Of a stretch of 64,000 bases of DNA, positions 37,329-46,680 are shown piece by piece; positions within the stretch are counted from its first letter, which is position 1; each line of letters opens with the position of its first letter. The notes beneath the pieces were generated by a model, which saw only the letters and a program-made list of their open reading frames with translations, made no database searches and was not told the DNA's origin. The stretch comes from Desulfovibrio sp. (GTDB lineage: Bacteria; Desulfobacterota; Desulfovibrionia; Desulfovibrionales; Desulfovibrionaceae): contig NZ_JAVESS010000008.1 of assembly GCF_034006445.1 (NCBI RefSeq), positions 1 through 64,000 on the forward strand, written 5' to 3'. The position numbers and the translations under genes were made by a program.

Positions 37329-39599
37329 CTAAAAGTCGCAGAAGGTATTTTCGTCGCTGAGGGGCAGCCCTTTTTCGCGGGCGTCCTTATCCAGCAGCGA
37401 GTCAACCCAGAAGGCTTTTTCCTGAATAAAGGACAAGACTTCAAAAGTGGCTTCATCCAGAGGCTGGGAATAGTAGAAGCCCTGGGCGCAGTTGCACCCG
37501 CAGGACATGAGGAAGCGGGCGTGTTCAAGGGTTTCAACGCCCTCGGCCACAATGCTCATTTTCAGGTCTTTGGCCAGGGCGATGGTGTTGCGGGCCACGA
37601 TCTGCCCGCGTTCATTGTCGGTGCCGTCACTGATGAACGTGCGATCCAGCTTGACGATATTAAAAGGCAGATCGCGCAGGGAACTCAGTGAGGAATAGCC
37701 CGTACCAAAATCATCCATGGAAAAGACGAAGCCCCTGCTCTGAAGCTCGTACATGCATTGGATGAGCGCATTTTCGTTGTCAAAAAAGGCGCTTTCGGTC
37801 AATTCCAGTTCCAGGAGATGCCGGGGCAGGCGATACTTGTCCGTCAAGTGCACCAGCTTGTCGATCAGGGTGCCGTCGTTGAAGTGTAGCCGGGATACGT
37901 TGACCGACACGGGCATGGCCTTGTAGCCCTTGTCCAGCCACATGCGCAGGTTCTGGCAGGTGAGATCCCAGATGTATTCATCCATGCGCACGATAAAGCC
38001 GTTGCGCTCGAAAAGCGGCACAAAGCGCCCGGGAAGGATGAGTCCGTCCTGGGGGTGCTGCCAGCGCACGAGCGACTCGGCCCCGACGATGCGCCCGCTG
38101 GACATCTCCACCTTGGGCTGCAGATAGAGCCTGAACTGCTTGTGCTCCAGCGCGCTGTACATCTGGTCGGTGATATAGCTCTCGCCGTGCAGGCGTTCGC
38201 GCAGGGCATCGTCATAAAAGGCATAGTTCGTAAGGTCGCTGCCCTTGATGGTTTTCTGCGCCAGGTACGCCCAGTCGCAGAGCACATGGGCTGGCGTGCG
38301 GCGGTTTTCCACCGGGCAGACGCCAAAGAAAAGCTTGACCCTGAACGTGTCCGAATAGTGCTCGAGCCTTGTTGAAAGCGCGTGGATGAAGTGCTGTATC
38401 TTGTCTTCGCCGCCAGTGATGCACACGGCGAACACATCGGCGGTCAGGCGGGCAAAAGCCTCATTTTCAGGATTGAGGCGCTGGCGGATCAGGCGGGCGA
38501 TAGCCCGCAGCAGGCGGTTGCCTTCCTCCAGGCCAAAGGCCTCGTTGATGGCCTTGAAGCCCGCCACGTCAAACCGCAAAACCGCATAGGGCTCGCCAGG
38601 GTTGTCGCGCAGCACGGCTTCAACTTTTTCAAAAAACGTCTGGGTATTGTACGCGCCGGTCAGGGGGTCGAGTTCGGCGCGCAGGCGCAGGGCCTGCTCG
38701 GTGCGGGTCACGCCATCCACATCGTTGAGAGTGCCGATGTACCGGTCGCCAGGGGTGTCGTCGGACAGATAGGTGTAGGTGACCTTGCACCAGATGAACT
38801 GCCCGTCGCGGCGGCGCAGGCGAACGGTCATCTCGCCGGAGCGTATGCCCAGCGCAAGGCGCGAAAGGCACGTATCAAAAGCCGTGCTGTCGCCGGAGTA
38901 CAGCACATTGTCCTCGCGCCAGACCTCAAAGGGGATGCGCCCGTTGTAGTCGCCAGCCAGCAGTTCTGCAATACGCGGGCTGATGTAGCTGAGTTCATTG
39001 TCACGCCATTCGAACACCAGGGTCCGTGTATGGTCAACCACTGCCTTGTAGCGCAGGTTGTCCAGCTTTTGGCGTTGCAGCAGGTCGTTTTCATGAATGA
39101 TGCTTGAGGCCCGCTTGAGATCGTCCACATCCTGCACGCACACAAGGTATACCCCGTGATCCATGCCGGGCTGGCGGATGGGAAAGGCCGTGATCCGCAC
39201 CCAGCGGTATTCCTGATTACGGGATTTTCTGCGCATATCAAGAGTGGCAAAGGGTTGCCCCTGCGCCTCAAGTTCATGACGGGCAAGAGGATCCCAGAAG
39301 CGCATCATGGCTTCGGTATCGTCAGGATGCACAAGACCTTCTGCTGCCTCGGCAAACAGGTTTGCCAGCGAGACGCCTTCCTTTGGCGGCAGGAAAATGT
39401 CGCTGCCCCTGTACAGCACGCGCGCTTCATCTTTGACAAAATCAAGCAGATATATTTCGTCGTAAACATTACGCAAGACACTGGAGTAGCACTGCGTTTC
39501 CACTGCACCAGAGGAAAGGCACTGCATGCCGGCGTTGTTGGCAGGTAATTCGGGTTGGCGTTGAAGAAAATTGATTTTCATAATTGCATGTTTGCCCAT
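37329..39599 (-). CDS. PAS-GGDEF-EAL protein, probable c-di-GMP phosphodiesterase
   Basis: A 756-residue cytoplasmic protein. Two PAS-like domains occupy about 40-300. The GGDEF domain (about 305-455) is degenerate: the signature position reads LTADVF, so cyclase activity is unlikely and it may only bind GTP. The EAL domain (about 475-735) keeps AESLVRW for the EAL motif, ELTESAFFDN, DDFGTGYSSLSSL, KLDRTFI and EGVET, so it should hydrolyse c-di-GMP. Starts at 39599 and 39581 are both possible, and neither has a strong ribosome site. Unlinked to its neighbours; it may control motility or biofilm. Confidence 0.9.
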   Translation of the reverse strand: MGKHAIMKINFLQRQPELPANNAGMQCLSSGAVETQCYSSVLRNVYDEIYLLDFVKDEARVLYRGSDIFLPPKEGVSLANLFAEAAEGLVHPDDTEAMMRFWDPLARHELEAQGQPFATLDMRRKSRNQEYRWVRITAFPIRQPGMDHGVYLVCVQDVDDLKRASSIIHENDLLQRQKLDNLRYKAVVDHTRTLVFEWRDNELSYISPRIAELLAGDYNGRIPFEVWREDNVLYSGDSTAFDTCLSRLALGIRSGEMTVRLRRRDGQFIWCKVTYTYLSDDTPGDRYIGTLNDVDGVTRTEQALRLRAELDPLTGAYNTQTFFEKVEAVLRDNPGEPYAVLRFDVAGFKAINEAFGLEEGNRLLRAIARLIRQRLNPENEAFARLTADVFAVCITGGEDKIQHFIHALSTRLEHYSDTFRVKLFFGVCPVENRRTPAHVLCDWAYLAQKTIKGSDLTNYAFYDDALRERLHGESYITDQMYSALEHKQFRLYLQPKVEMSSGRIVGAESLVRWQHPQDGLILPGRFVPLFERNGFIVRMDEYIWDLTCQNLRMWLDKGYKAMPVSVNVSRLHFNDGTLIDKLVHLTDKYRLPRHLLELELTESAFFDNENALIQCMYELQSRGFVFSMDDFGTGYSSLSSLRDLPFNIVKLDRTFISDGTDNERGQIVARNTIALAKDLKMSIVAEGVETLEHARFLMSCGCNCAQGFYYSQPLDEATFEVLSFIQEKAFWVDSLLDKDAREKGLPLSDENTFCDF

Positions 39600-39709
39600 T
39601 TATGGCGTTCTTGCGAGAAATTCCTAACTTATAGCCTAACACTTAGGTTCGTATTATGCAAATAACCAGTACTGGTGACAAGGCGTCCCCTCATCTGTAG
39701 AATCCCCTC

Positions 39710-41038
39710 ATGACATACAAAACAAGCCTGAAAAAACTTAAAGTCTGGACACTGAGCCTCGGCTGCCCCAAAAACAGGGTGGACAGCGAGCGCCTGCTGG
39801 GTTCATTGGGCGTGCCCGTGACCCATGTGGAGCACATGGGCCGCGCCGACCTCGTCTTTATCAATACCTGCGGATTTATCGATCCTGCGGTTCGGGAATC
39901 CCTGCGCGCTGTTCTGGATGCCGGACAGCGCCTTGGCTCCTGCAAAAAAAAGCCTCTGCTTGTGGTGGGCGGCTGTATGGTCGGCCGCTATGGAGCGGAA
40001 GGACTGGCCGAGGATCTGCCCGAGGTGGACCTGTGGCTGCCCACGGCGGCCCTGCCGCTCTGGCCGTCCATGGTGGCGGATGCCCTTGGTCTGCCGCGTC
40101 CGCCGGAGTCTGTGCCGGGCGGGGGCCGTCTGCTTTCCACAGGGCCGTCCTACGCATGGCTCAAGGTGGGCGAGGGATGCAGGCACAATTGCGCTTTTTG
40201 CACCATTCCTTCCATCAGGGGCGGGCTCAAGTCCCTCACGGCCGAGCACATAGTTGACGAGGCCAGGGCACTGCTGGGACAGGGCGTGCGTGAACTGGCG
40301 CTGGTAGCTCAGGATCTCACGTCCTGGGGCGCGGATCTTGGTTATAAAAACGGTCTCCCCTTGCTGCTGGAAAAGCTGGTGGGGCTAGAGGGGCTGGCAT
40401 GGCTGCGCCTCCTGTATCTCTATCCCACCGGGGTAAACCCGGAACTGCTGCAACTTATCAGGGATACCGGAGCACCGCTCCTGCCCTATCTGGACATTCC
40501 CTTGCAGCACGCCCATCCCGATGTGCTTTCCCGCATGGGGCGGCCTTTTGCAGGCAATCCCCGGCGTGTGCTTGATACCGTACGGCAAATTTTGCCGCAG
40601 GCGGCGCTGCGCACCACCTTTATTGTGGGCTACCCCGGCGAGACGGAAGAGCACTTTGAAAGCCTGTGCCGCTTTGTGGAAGAAAGCGCCTTCCAGCATG
40701 TGGGCGTTTTTGCCTATTACGCCGAAGACGGCACCCTGGCGGCCACCCTGCCCGATCAGGTGCCTGACGAGGTAAAACAGTGGCGGCGCGACACCCTTAT
40801 GGACATACAGGCAGACATCAGCGAGCGCCTGCTGGCAGCCCACGTGGGCAGCCGCATGCAGGTGCTTGTGGACGCGCCGCATCCCGAATGGCCGGGCCTG
40901 CACAGCGGGCGCGTGTGGCTTCAGGCGCCGGAGGTGGACGGCATCACCTATGTAAGCGGCCCGGGTGTTGCACCCGGCGCCCTTGTCGAATGTGATATTG
41001 TTGAAAATACGGAATATGACCTGACTGCCCTGGCATAA
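39710..41038 (+). CDS. rimO: Ribosomal protein S12 methylthiotransferase
   Basis: A radical-SAM enzyme that methylthiolates the conserved Asp of ribosomal protein S12. The 442-residue protein has the N-terminal UPF0004 domain with three cluster cysteines (LGCPKN, NTCGF, GGCM), the radical-SAM motif CRHNCAFC near residues 158-165, and a C-terminal TRAM domain. LGCPKNRVDSE and IPSIRGGLKS favour RimO over MiaB. The start at 39710 lies close to the divergent GGDEF/EAL gene. Confidence 0.95.
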   Translation: MTYKTSLKKLKVWTLSLGCPKNRVDSERLLGSLGVPVTHVEHMGRADLVFINTCGFIDPAVRESLRAVLDAGQRLGSCKKKPLLVVGGCMVGRYGAEGLAEDLPEVDLWLPTAALPLWPSMVADALGLPRPPESVPGGGRLLSTGPSYAWLKVGEGCRHNCAFCTIPSIRGGLKSLTAEHIVDEARALLGQGVRELALVAQDLTSWGADLGYKNGLPLLLEKLVGLEGLAWLRLLYLYPTGVNPELLQLIRDTGAPLLPYLDIPLQHAHPDVLSRMGRPFAGNPRRVLDTVRQILPQAALRTTFIVGYPGETEEHFESLCRFVEESAFQHVGVFAYYAEDGTLAATLPDQVPDEVKQWRRDTLMDIQADISERLLAAHVGSRMQVLVDAPHPEWPGLHSGRVWLQAPEVDGITYVSGPGVAPGALVECDIVENTEYDLTALA

Positions 41039-41121
41039 ACGCGCAAGATCCTTTGTCCGTCTGACAAAGCAACCACTGAAACATTTTCTATTGTGACAGG
41101 CGGGTGCCCTGTACGCAAGTA

Positions 41122-41146
41122 TCCCCGGAGGTTGCCCTCCGGGGAC
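41122..41146. terminator. Hairpin between rimO and flagellin
   Basis: TCCCCGGAGG and its exact complement around a TTGC loop, between convergent genes. It is followed by CATTTGTG on the plus strand. Confidence 0.7.
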
Positions 41147-41202
41147 ATTTGTGTGCGTGCAGGGGCACGCCCTCAACCATGTCCGGCCTGGGCCGATCCA
41201 TG

Positions 41203-42096
41203 TTAGCCAATAAGCTTCATGGCCATCTGAGGCATGCTGTTGGCCTGCGAAAGCATGGCCACAGCGGACTGGGTGAGGATCTGGTTGCGCACGAATGACG
41301 TCATTTCCGTGGCCACGTCCACGTCGGAAATGCGGGATTCGGCAGCCTGCAGGTTCTGGGACTGGGTGGTAAGGTTGGAGATGGTGTTTTCCAGCCTGTT
41401 CTGCAATGCGCCAAGGTGAGCACGGATCTTGTCCTTGGAGACCACTGCGGCATTCAGCCCCACCAGAGCCTTCTGCGCGGCTTCCTGGGTGGAAACCGTA
41501 CGGGCGTCAGCAGTGCTGCTGTGAGCGGTAGCCTGGTTGCCCACACCCAGAGCCGAGGCGGTGCTCGTGCCGATCTGGATGTAGTAGTAGTCTTCCGCCG
41601 AGTCGTTCATGGTTCCGAAGTGGATCTTCATCTTGCCGGTCGATTCCATGGCAGACCCGCTGTGCGTGTCGCCAGACAGGCTTCCGTCCAGCAGCTTGAG
41701 ACCGTTGAAGTCCGTGGCATTGGCAATTCGGGTAATTTCCGAAGCCATGGCCTGGTACTCCGAGTCGATCATCAGACGCTGGGTGGAATCATAGGTGCCC
41801 GTAGCGGCCTGTTCAGCCAGTTCCTTCATGCGGATGAGCTTTTCGTCGATGACGCTCAGAGCGCCGTCAGCCGTCTGGATGAGGGAAATGGCATCGTTGG
41901 CGTTACGCACACCCTGCTGCAGAGCGGCGATGTCGGTACGCATCAATTCGCGAATGGCGAGGCCGGCGGCATCGTCAGCCGCGGAGTTGACGCGCAGACC
42001 CGTGGACAGACGCTGCACCGAAGTTGACAGCTTGCCATAGTTCGATGTCAGCGTATTGGCCACCTGCGTGGCCATCTGATTGTGATTGATATACAT
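41203..42096 (-). CDS. Flagellin, paralogue 1
   Basis: A 297-residue flagellin. The conserved N-terminal D0/D1 helices (INHNQMATQVANTL, STGLRVNSAADDAAGLAI) and C-terminal helix (SRISDVDVATEMTSFVRNQIL) are complete. The central domain is short, as in Desulfovibrio flagellins. AGGAGG lies six bases before the ATG at 42096. No sigma-28 consensus is visible upstream, but a large GC-rich stem-loop (arms CGGCGGC and GCCGCCG around a GTCCGC hairpin) fills the leader. It is nearly identical to the flagellin at 43320, in opposite orientation, differing mainly at the last residues and a few central positions. Confidence 0.95.
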   Translation of the reverse strand: MYINHNQMATQVANTLTSNYGKLSTSVQRLSTGLRVNSAADDAAGLAIRELMRTDIAALQQGVRNANDAISLIQTADGALSVIDEKLIRMKELAEQAATGTYDSTQRLMIDSEYQAMASEITRIANATDFNGLKLLDGSLSGDTHSGSAMESTGKMKIHFGTMNDSAEDYYYIQIGTSTASALGVGNQATAHSSTADARTVSTQEAAQKALVGLNAAVVSKDKIRAHLGALQNRLENTISNLTTQSQNLQAAESRISDVDVATEMTSFVRNQILTQSAVAMLSQANSMPQMAMKLIG

Positions 42097-42421
42097 GACA
42101 TTCCTCCTTGAATGTTCTGCATGCCCGGCGGCGCTTGCGCGCGTCCGCTTCCTTGCGGACTGCCGCCGCACAATGTTCGAGTAACGAACGGATGATGGTT
42201 TGACCTGTTAACCCCGCCACATCTCAATGCTGGCGGGCCCCCAATCATATGGGCCTTTTATTTCCTGCGGAATTCGTGGCCGCGAGGTAAAAACTGCCCC
42301 CCTAACCTGCGCATGTGCTAAAGCAGGAATCATGCCAGTTGTGGATACGCGGTAAAGTCAAATTATTGTCAGCCGCCTCTATTGGATGGCGCACAATTTT
42401 CAAAAAAGTTTTCAACATGGT
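42097..42421. other. Divergent spacer between flagellin 1 and hsp20
   Basis: No gene. On the minus strand, close to flagellin 1, lies a stem-loop leader near 42125-42175. A CCCGCCA/TGGCGGG hairpin lies near 42213-42237. The flagellin promoter should be here but I cannot assign it to a sigma class. Confidence 0.5.
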
Positions 42422-42422
42422 C

Positions 42423-42464
42423 TTGACAGATATAAAGTTATATTTATCTTACAGATATAACTTT
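42423..42464 (+). promoter_or_regulatory. hsp20 promoter with overlapping inverted repeat
   Basis: TTGACA at 42423-42428 lies at promoter spacing from TATCTT at 42445-42450 (16 bases). The 10-base arms AAAGTTATAT (42434-42443) and ATATAACTTT (42455-42464) form a perfect inverted repeat with an 11-base spacer, just before the AGGAGG at 42471. It could be a repressor operator or an AU-rich RNA hairpin acting as a thermosensor. Confidence 0.55.
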
Positions 42465-42485
42465 TTCCACAGGAGGTTTTGCATT

Positions 42486-43004
42486 ATGCGTAACAACCTG
42501 CGTCTTATCCCCAACCGGTGGTTTGTACCGCGCGAAGCACTGCGTCAACGCGAAGGAACTGGCCATAAGGTCGATGACATTGACAGATTCTTCCAGGGCC
42601 TGTTTCAGGGCATGTTGACGCCCTGGGACAGCATGCGTGGCGACTGGCCCAGGCAGAAAGAGGACGAAGCCCTCAGCCCCAGCATGGACATGACCGGCGA
42701 TGAAAAAGCCTATGTCCTGAACGTGGAGTTGCCGGGTGTGGAACCGGAAAACGTGGATGTTTCCGTGAAAGACCGTGAGCTTGTCATAAGCGGCGAGAAA
42801 AAGCGGGAGACGACGGAAGAAAATGAAAACTGCTGCGTGTCGGAAAGGGTGTTCGGCTCCTTCCGAAGGATTTTGGCCCTGCCGGAAGATGTGGACATAA
42901 ACGGCATAAGCGCCACCCATAAAAACGGCGTGTTGCGCATTGCCATCCCCCGCAAGGCTGAAGCCCTGCCGGAAGTGAAAAAGATTGAAATTGCCAAGGC
43001 CTGA
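42486..43004 (+). CDS. Hsp20-family small heat-shock protein
   Basis: A 172-residue ATP-independent holdase chaperone. The alpha-crystallin domain lies at about 65-160 with ELPGVEPENVDVSVKDRELVISGEKK, the VFGSFRRILALPEDVD segment and GVLRIAIPR. The C-terminal tail lacks a clear IxI motif (VKKIEIAKA). AGGAGG eight bases before the ATG at 42486 fixes the start; the longer frame runs through the promoter. It lies alone between the two opposed flagellin genes, in a position that an inversion between the flagellins would flip. Confidence 0.93.
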   Translation: MRNNLRLIPNRWFVPREALRQREGTGHKVDDIDRFFQGLFQGMLTPWDSMRGDWPRQKEDEALSPSMDMTGDEKAYVLNVELPGVEPENVDVSVKDRELVISGEKKRETTEENENCCVSERVFGSFRRILALPEDVDINGISATHKNGVLRIAIPRKAEALPEVKKIEIAKA

Positions 43005-43121
43005 TCCGGCGTAGACGCCGGAACGCAGACCAAAAACCACCGGGCCTTGAGCCCGTGAGCGAAGCCGCGCATATGCGCGACGCCCTATCCTCCTCCGCGC
43101 GGGTCTGACGCTCCGACCCGC

Positions 43122-43155
43122 AAGGGCCTCCGCCACTGTGGCGGAGGCCCTTTTT
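43122..43155 (+). terminator. Terminator of hsp20
   Basis: AAGGGCCTCCGCC pairs with GGCGGAGGCCCTT and is followed by a T-run. The rest of 43005-43319 has no gene apart from the flagellin promoter. Confidence 0.9.
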
Positions 43156-43213
43156 ATGCGGCAATAATTGCCGCCCCGCGAAACGCCGTCCAGAGGGAAT
43201 TTTCTTCTCCCCC

Positions 43214-43240
43214 TAATGCCTCTTGCATTATGGCCGATAG
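43214..43240 (+). promoter_or_regulatory. Sigma-28 promoter of flagellin 2
   Basis: TAAT at 43214-43217, 15 bases, then GCCGATAG at 43233-43240. This matches the flagellar sigma factor consensus TAAA-N15-GCCGATAA at all but two positions, 80 bases before the flagellin start. Confidence 0.8.
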
Positions 43241-43319
43241 GACTGGCAGAGGCGGTACTACGCAAGGACGCGTTGGCATTTCGCGCCGCCTGGGACGTAC
43301 AGCATTCATGGAGGAATGT

Positions 43320-44216
43320 ATGTATATCAATCACAACCAGATGGCCACGCAAGTGACCAACACGTTGACAGCCAACTATGGCAATCTGCGCACCTCGGTG
43401 CAGCGCCTGTCTACGGGCCTGCGCGTCAACTCTGCGGCTGACGATGCCGCCGGCCTCGCCATTCGCGAACTGATGCGCACCGACATCGCCGCCCTGCAAC
43501 AGGGCGTGCGTAACGCCAATGACGCCATTTCCCTCATCCAGACAGCTGACGGCGCTCTGAGCGTCATCGACGAAAAGCTCATCCGCATGAAGGAACTGGC
43601 CGAACAGGCCGCCACCGGCACCTATGACTCCACGCAGCGCCTGATGATCGATTCGGAGTACCAGGCCATGGCTTCGGAAATTACCCGAATCGCCAATGCC
43701 ACGGACTTCAACGGCATCAAGCTGCTGGACGGCAGCCTGTCTGGCGACACGCACAGCGGGGCTGCCATGGAATCGACCGGCAAGATGAAGGTCCACTTCG
43801 GCACCATGAACGACTCGGCGGAAGACTACTACTACATCAAGATCGGCACGAGCACCGCCTCGGCCCTGGGTGTGGGCAACCAGGCCAAGGCATTCACCAC
43901 CGAGTCTGACGCCCGTACGGTTTCCACCCAGGAAGCCGCGCAGAAGGCCCTGGTGGGACTCAATGCCGCCGTAATCTCCAAGGACAAGATCCGTGCTCAC
44001 CTTGGCGCTTTGCAAAACAGGCTGGAAAACACCATTTCCAACCTTACCACCCAGTCCCAGAACCTGCAGGCTGCCGAATCCCGCATTTCCGACGTGGACG
44101 TGGCCACGGAAATGACGTCATTCGTGCGCAACCAGATCCTCACCCAGTCCGCTGTGGCCATGCTTTCGCAGGCCAACAGCATGCCTCAGATGGCGCTTTC
44201 GCTCATCACAAGGTAG
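43320..44216 (+). CDS. Flagellin, paralogue 2
   Basis: A 298-residue flagellin with complete terminal helices, nearly identical to paralogue 1. Differences cluster in the first 30 residues (VTNTLTANYGNLRT against VANTLTSNYGKLST), in the central AKAFTTESDA segment, and at the C-terminus (MALSLITR against MAMKLIG). GGAGG sits six bases before the ATG at 43320. It has a good sigma-28 promoter and its own terminator, so it is probably the main filament subunit; the role of the paralogue is unknown. Confidence 0.95.
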   Translation: MYINHNQMATQVTNTLTANYGNLRTSVQRLSTGLRVNSAADDAAGLAIRELMRTDIAALQQGVRNANDAISLIQTADGALSVIDEKLIRMKELAEQAATGTYDSTQRLMIDSEYQAMASEITRIANATDFNGIKLLDGSLSGDTHSGAAMESTGKMKVHFGTMNDSAEDYYYIKIGTSTASALGVGNQAKAFTTESDARTVSTQEAAQKALVGLNAAVISKDKIRAHLGALQNRLENTISNLTTQSQNLQAAESRISDVDVATEMTSFVRNQILTQSAVAMLSQANSMPQMALSLITR

Positions 44217-44297
44217 GTCTGGACAACCACGTGGTGGAGGGCGTTTGCCCATGATGGCCCTGCGGCAGGGGAGTGCCGCGAGGCAATAAAAAATAAT

Positions 44298-44337
44298 GAC
44301 GGCCGGTCTGCCATGGCAGACCGGCCGTCCTGCTTTT
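44298..44337 (+). terminator. Terminator of flagellin 2
   Basis: GACGGCCGGTCTGCCA and its perfect complement, followed by CTGCTTTT. The T-run is also the edge of the MITE-like repeat copy B. Confidence 0.9.
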
Positions 44338-44502
44338 AAGGAAACGCTGATTTATTCCTTTTGGCGGCGTTGCTTCGCTTTTTTTGAAACAGTCGAGGAC
44401 AGAAGAGTCCACTCCTGCTTCAAAAAAAGATCGCGCCTTGCCAAACGAAATACCAGCGCGTTTCGAGAAGGCTCTCTAAAAGGCTCTCTAACCCGTGCTT
44501 CG
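44336..44502 (-). mobile_element. MITE-like dispersed repeat, copy B
   Basis: Reverse-oriented copy of 29055-29209, beginning TTAAGGAAACGCTGATT and ending near GTGCTTCG. A GGCTCTCTAA unit is duplicated inside the right end. It has no coding capacity. The remaining spacer to 44629 has no gene. Confidence 0.8.
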
Positions 44503-44629
44503 TTAATGCCCTTGCCCTGCGCGGGCCACGAAACAATGCGAAGTCACGCGGCGCCGTTGCCCGCCGTGCAGGCGCACGCCAGCGTATCCCGCCTGTCTGC
44601 TGGCGCAGTTACCTCACTCATTGCATTCT

Positions 44630-45325
44630 TTAGCGGCCATCAACGGGGAATGAAAGCGTCTGCCCTGGCTCCATGGTCACGCAGGCGCAGGGCAGAGCAA
44701 GTTTTGCCAGCTCCGCTTCAAAGGCCTTTGTATTCTGCGCCAGCACGGGAAAGGTGCCCCAATGCATGGGCACAACGCTTTTGCATCCGAGCAGCTTGCA
44801 GGCCAGGGCGGCCTGGGGGGCGTCCATGGTGAAAACGCCGCCGATGGGCAAGAGGGCCACGTCAATGTGGTACAGCTGCCCCCACAGGGCCATATCGCCA
44901 AAAACACAGGTGTCGCCGGAATGATAGACCGTGAGGCCATCGGGCATACGCACTATGTAGCCTGTGGGACACCCGGAATCACTGGTATGGAAGGCCTGGG
45001 TCATGGTCACGCTGATGCCCTTGTGCGTCACCGTACCGCCAATATTGAAGCCTATGCCGTTGAGTATCTGACTGTCGGGCAGCCCGGCGGCGGCCTTGTG
45101 GGCCGTGCCCACCACAGCGCCCAGCATGGCCCCTGTGGCCTGGCAAATATCCGCGGCTGCGCCCACATGGTCGCCGTGGTCGTGGGTCACGAGCACAATA
45201 TCCGCAGGGCCCACATCGGCAACCGTGAGGCCGAATTGCGGTGCCAGAAACGGATCAATGACCACATGCGCCTCATTGCAGCTGATCTTGAACGCTGAAT
45301 GTCCCAACCATCTGATATCACTCAT
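44630..45325 (-). CDS. UPF0173-family metal-dependent hydrolase
   Basis: A 231-residue metallo-beta-lactamase-fold protein of the UPF0173 group. The metal-binding signature THDHGDHVG lies at about 47-55, with later ligands in [16 protein letters not shown] and the terminal PMHWGTFP. The start at 45325 has GGAG five bases upstream; the 13 extra residues of the longer frame are not conserved in type. Substrate unknown. It follows ubiX by 35 bases on the same strand and may be cotranscribed. Confidence 0.9.
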   Translation of the reverse strand: MSDIRWLGHSAFKISCNEAHVVIDPFLAPQFGLTVADVGPADIVLVTHDHGDHVGAAADICQATGAMLGAVVGTAHKAAAGLPDSQILNGIGFNIGGTVTHKGISVTMTQAFHTSDSGCPTGYIVRMPDGLTVYHSGDTCVFGDMALWGQLYHIDVALLPIGGVFTMDAPQAALACKLLGCKSVVPMHWGTFPVLAQNTKAFEAELAKLALPCACVTMEPGQTLSFPVDGR

Positions 45326-45360
45326 AAGTATCTCCTCGTGGCTACGATCTGCCGTGTCCG

Positions 45361-46110
45361 TCATCCGGGCCAGCGGCCCAGAGCATGCGGCAGACCCACC
45401 TGATCAAGTATGCGGCCGCACATGTACAGCAGCATGTCGTCCAGGGTTTGCGGATTCAGGTAAAAACCGGGAGAAAACGGCATGATGACGGCCCCGGCCT
45501 CGCTCAATGCGAGCATGTTGCGCAAATGTATGGCCGAAAGCGGGCTTTCACGCGTCACCAGCACCAGGGGCAGGCGCTCCTTGAGCGCCACGTCTGCCGA
45601 CCGATGCACAAGGTTGCGCGTGGCGCCTGACGCAATGGCCCCCAATGAGCCCATGGAGCAGGGAACCAGAATCATGGCTGCCGGACTTGTCCCCCTGCGC
45701 CACCACGAACCGCTTGACGGCCCGGCCCCAAGATTGTCGGCGTCATAGCTGTGACTGGCAAGCGTGGTCAGCAGTTCGGGCCCGCTCCCGCATTCGGCGC
45801 GCAACACGGCTTGCGCGCCGTGTGAGACAACGCAGTGTACGCGCACGGCAGGCATGGACGCCAGGCAACGCAGAAGGCATACGGCCAGCGGCATGCCGCT
45901 TGCGCCGCTGACGCCCACCAGAATGTCACGCACAGAAGGATCGGGCGTCTGTGCCGCCTCCGTGCGGGCTGGCTGGCTGGCCGCCCCAGGTACGCATGAT
46001 GTTGTCGCGCATGGTGTTGTCGCGCATGATGTTGTTGCGCATGGTGTTGTTGCGCATGGCATTGTTGCGCTTGGTGTTGTCGCGCATGGCGGTGAAGGAA
46101 TGTCTGACAT
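45361..46110 (-). CDS. ubiX: Flavin prenyltransferase with repetitive Cys/Thr-rich N-terminal extension
   Basis: Makes the prenylated FMN cofactor used by UbiD-type decarboxylases. The product has 249 residues. The catalytic fold starts at about residue 60 ([19 protein letters not shown]) and includes [12 protein letters not shown] and [21 protein letters not shown], diagnostic for UbiX/Pad1. The first 60 residues are tandem [10 protein letters not shown] units from a 15-base DNA repeat (46000-46090), which is unusual for this compact enzyme. GGAG lies before the ATG at 46110. No ubiD is in the window. Confidence 0.92.
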   Translation of the reverse strand: MSDIPSPPCATTPSATMPCATTPCATTSCATTPCATTSCVPGAASQPARTEAAQTPDPSVRDILVGVSGASGMPLAVCLLRCLASMPAVRVHCVVSHGAQAVLRAECGSGPELLTTLASHSYDADNLGAGPSSGSWWRRGTSPAAMILVPCSMGSLGAIASGATRNLVHRSADVALKERLPLVLVTRESPLSAIHLRNMLALSEAGAVIMPFSPGFYLNPQTLDDMLLYMCGRILDQVGLPHALGRWPG

Positions 46111-46391
46111 GGTATTCTCCGTAATAACAACCAGCGCAGCCGGTGAAGCCCGCCAGTCTCCCTGCTCATGCATACCCGACAAAGAAGCGCCGTGCAAACA
46201 ACGGCGCGCCGCCCAATTTTGCTTTGCGGCTTCCCCTGCCTGGGGTGCGTGGCCTGCCTGCTTCTACCATTCTTTTGCTCCATCCAGCGAGCTTGCGTCC
46301 CGACAGACGGGGCTTGTGCAGAATCACGGAATCCCCGCACGCAGGCGGCCTTGACAGCAGGAGCGAGTCGGCATATCTAAACAAATCTTGT

Positions 46392-46468
<77 letters not shown>

Positions 46469-46479
46469 TAAAGAATTCA

Positions 46480-46511
46480 TGCCCTTACGACAAAAATCGT
46501 AAGGGCTTTTA
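46480..46511 (+). terminator. Terminator of tRNA-Arg
   Basis: GCCCTTACGA pairs with TCGTAAGGGC around CAAAAA and is followed by TTTT. Confidence 0.9.
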
Positions 46512-46680
46512 CATTCCCTTCATTTCCTGCTGCTCACGTTGAGCCTTTGCAGCGCAAGACGCCGAAGCTCCCATGGCCCGCTCCCCTGGCGGCGTTTACA
46601 TACAATGACGCTCAAGCTACCATGGGCGCATCCACCTTTTGCGCGATCCTTCCCCATCCTTTCCGCGCCAGGAGAAGTGA

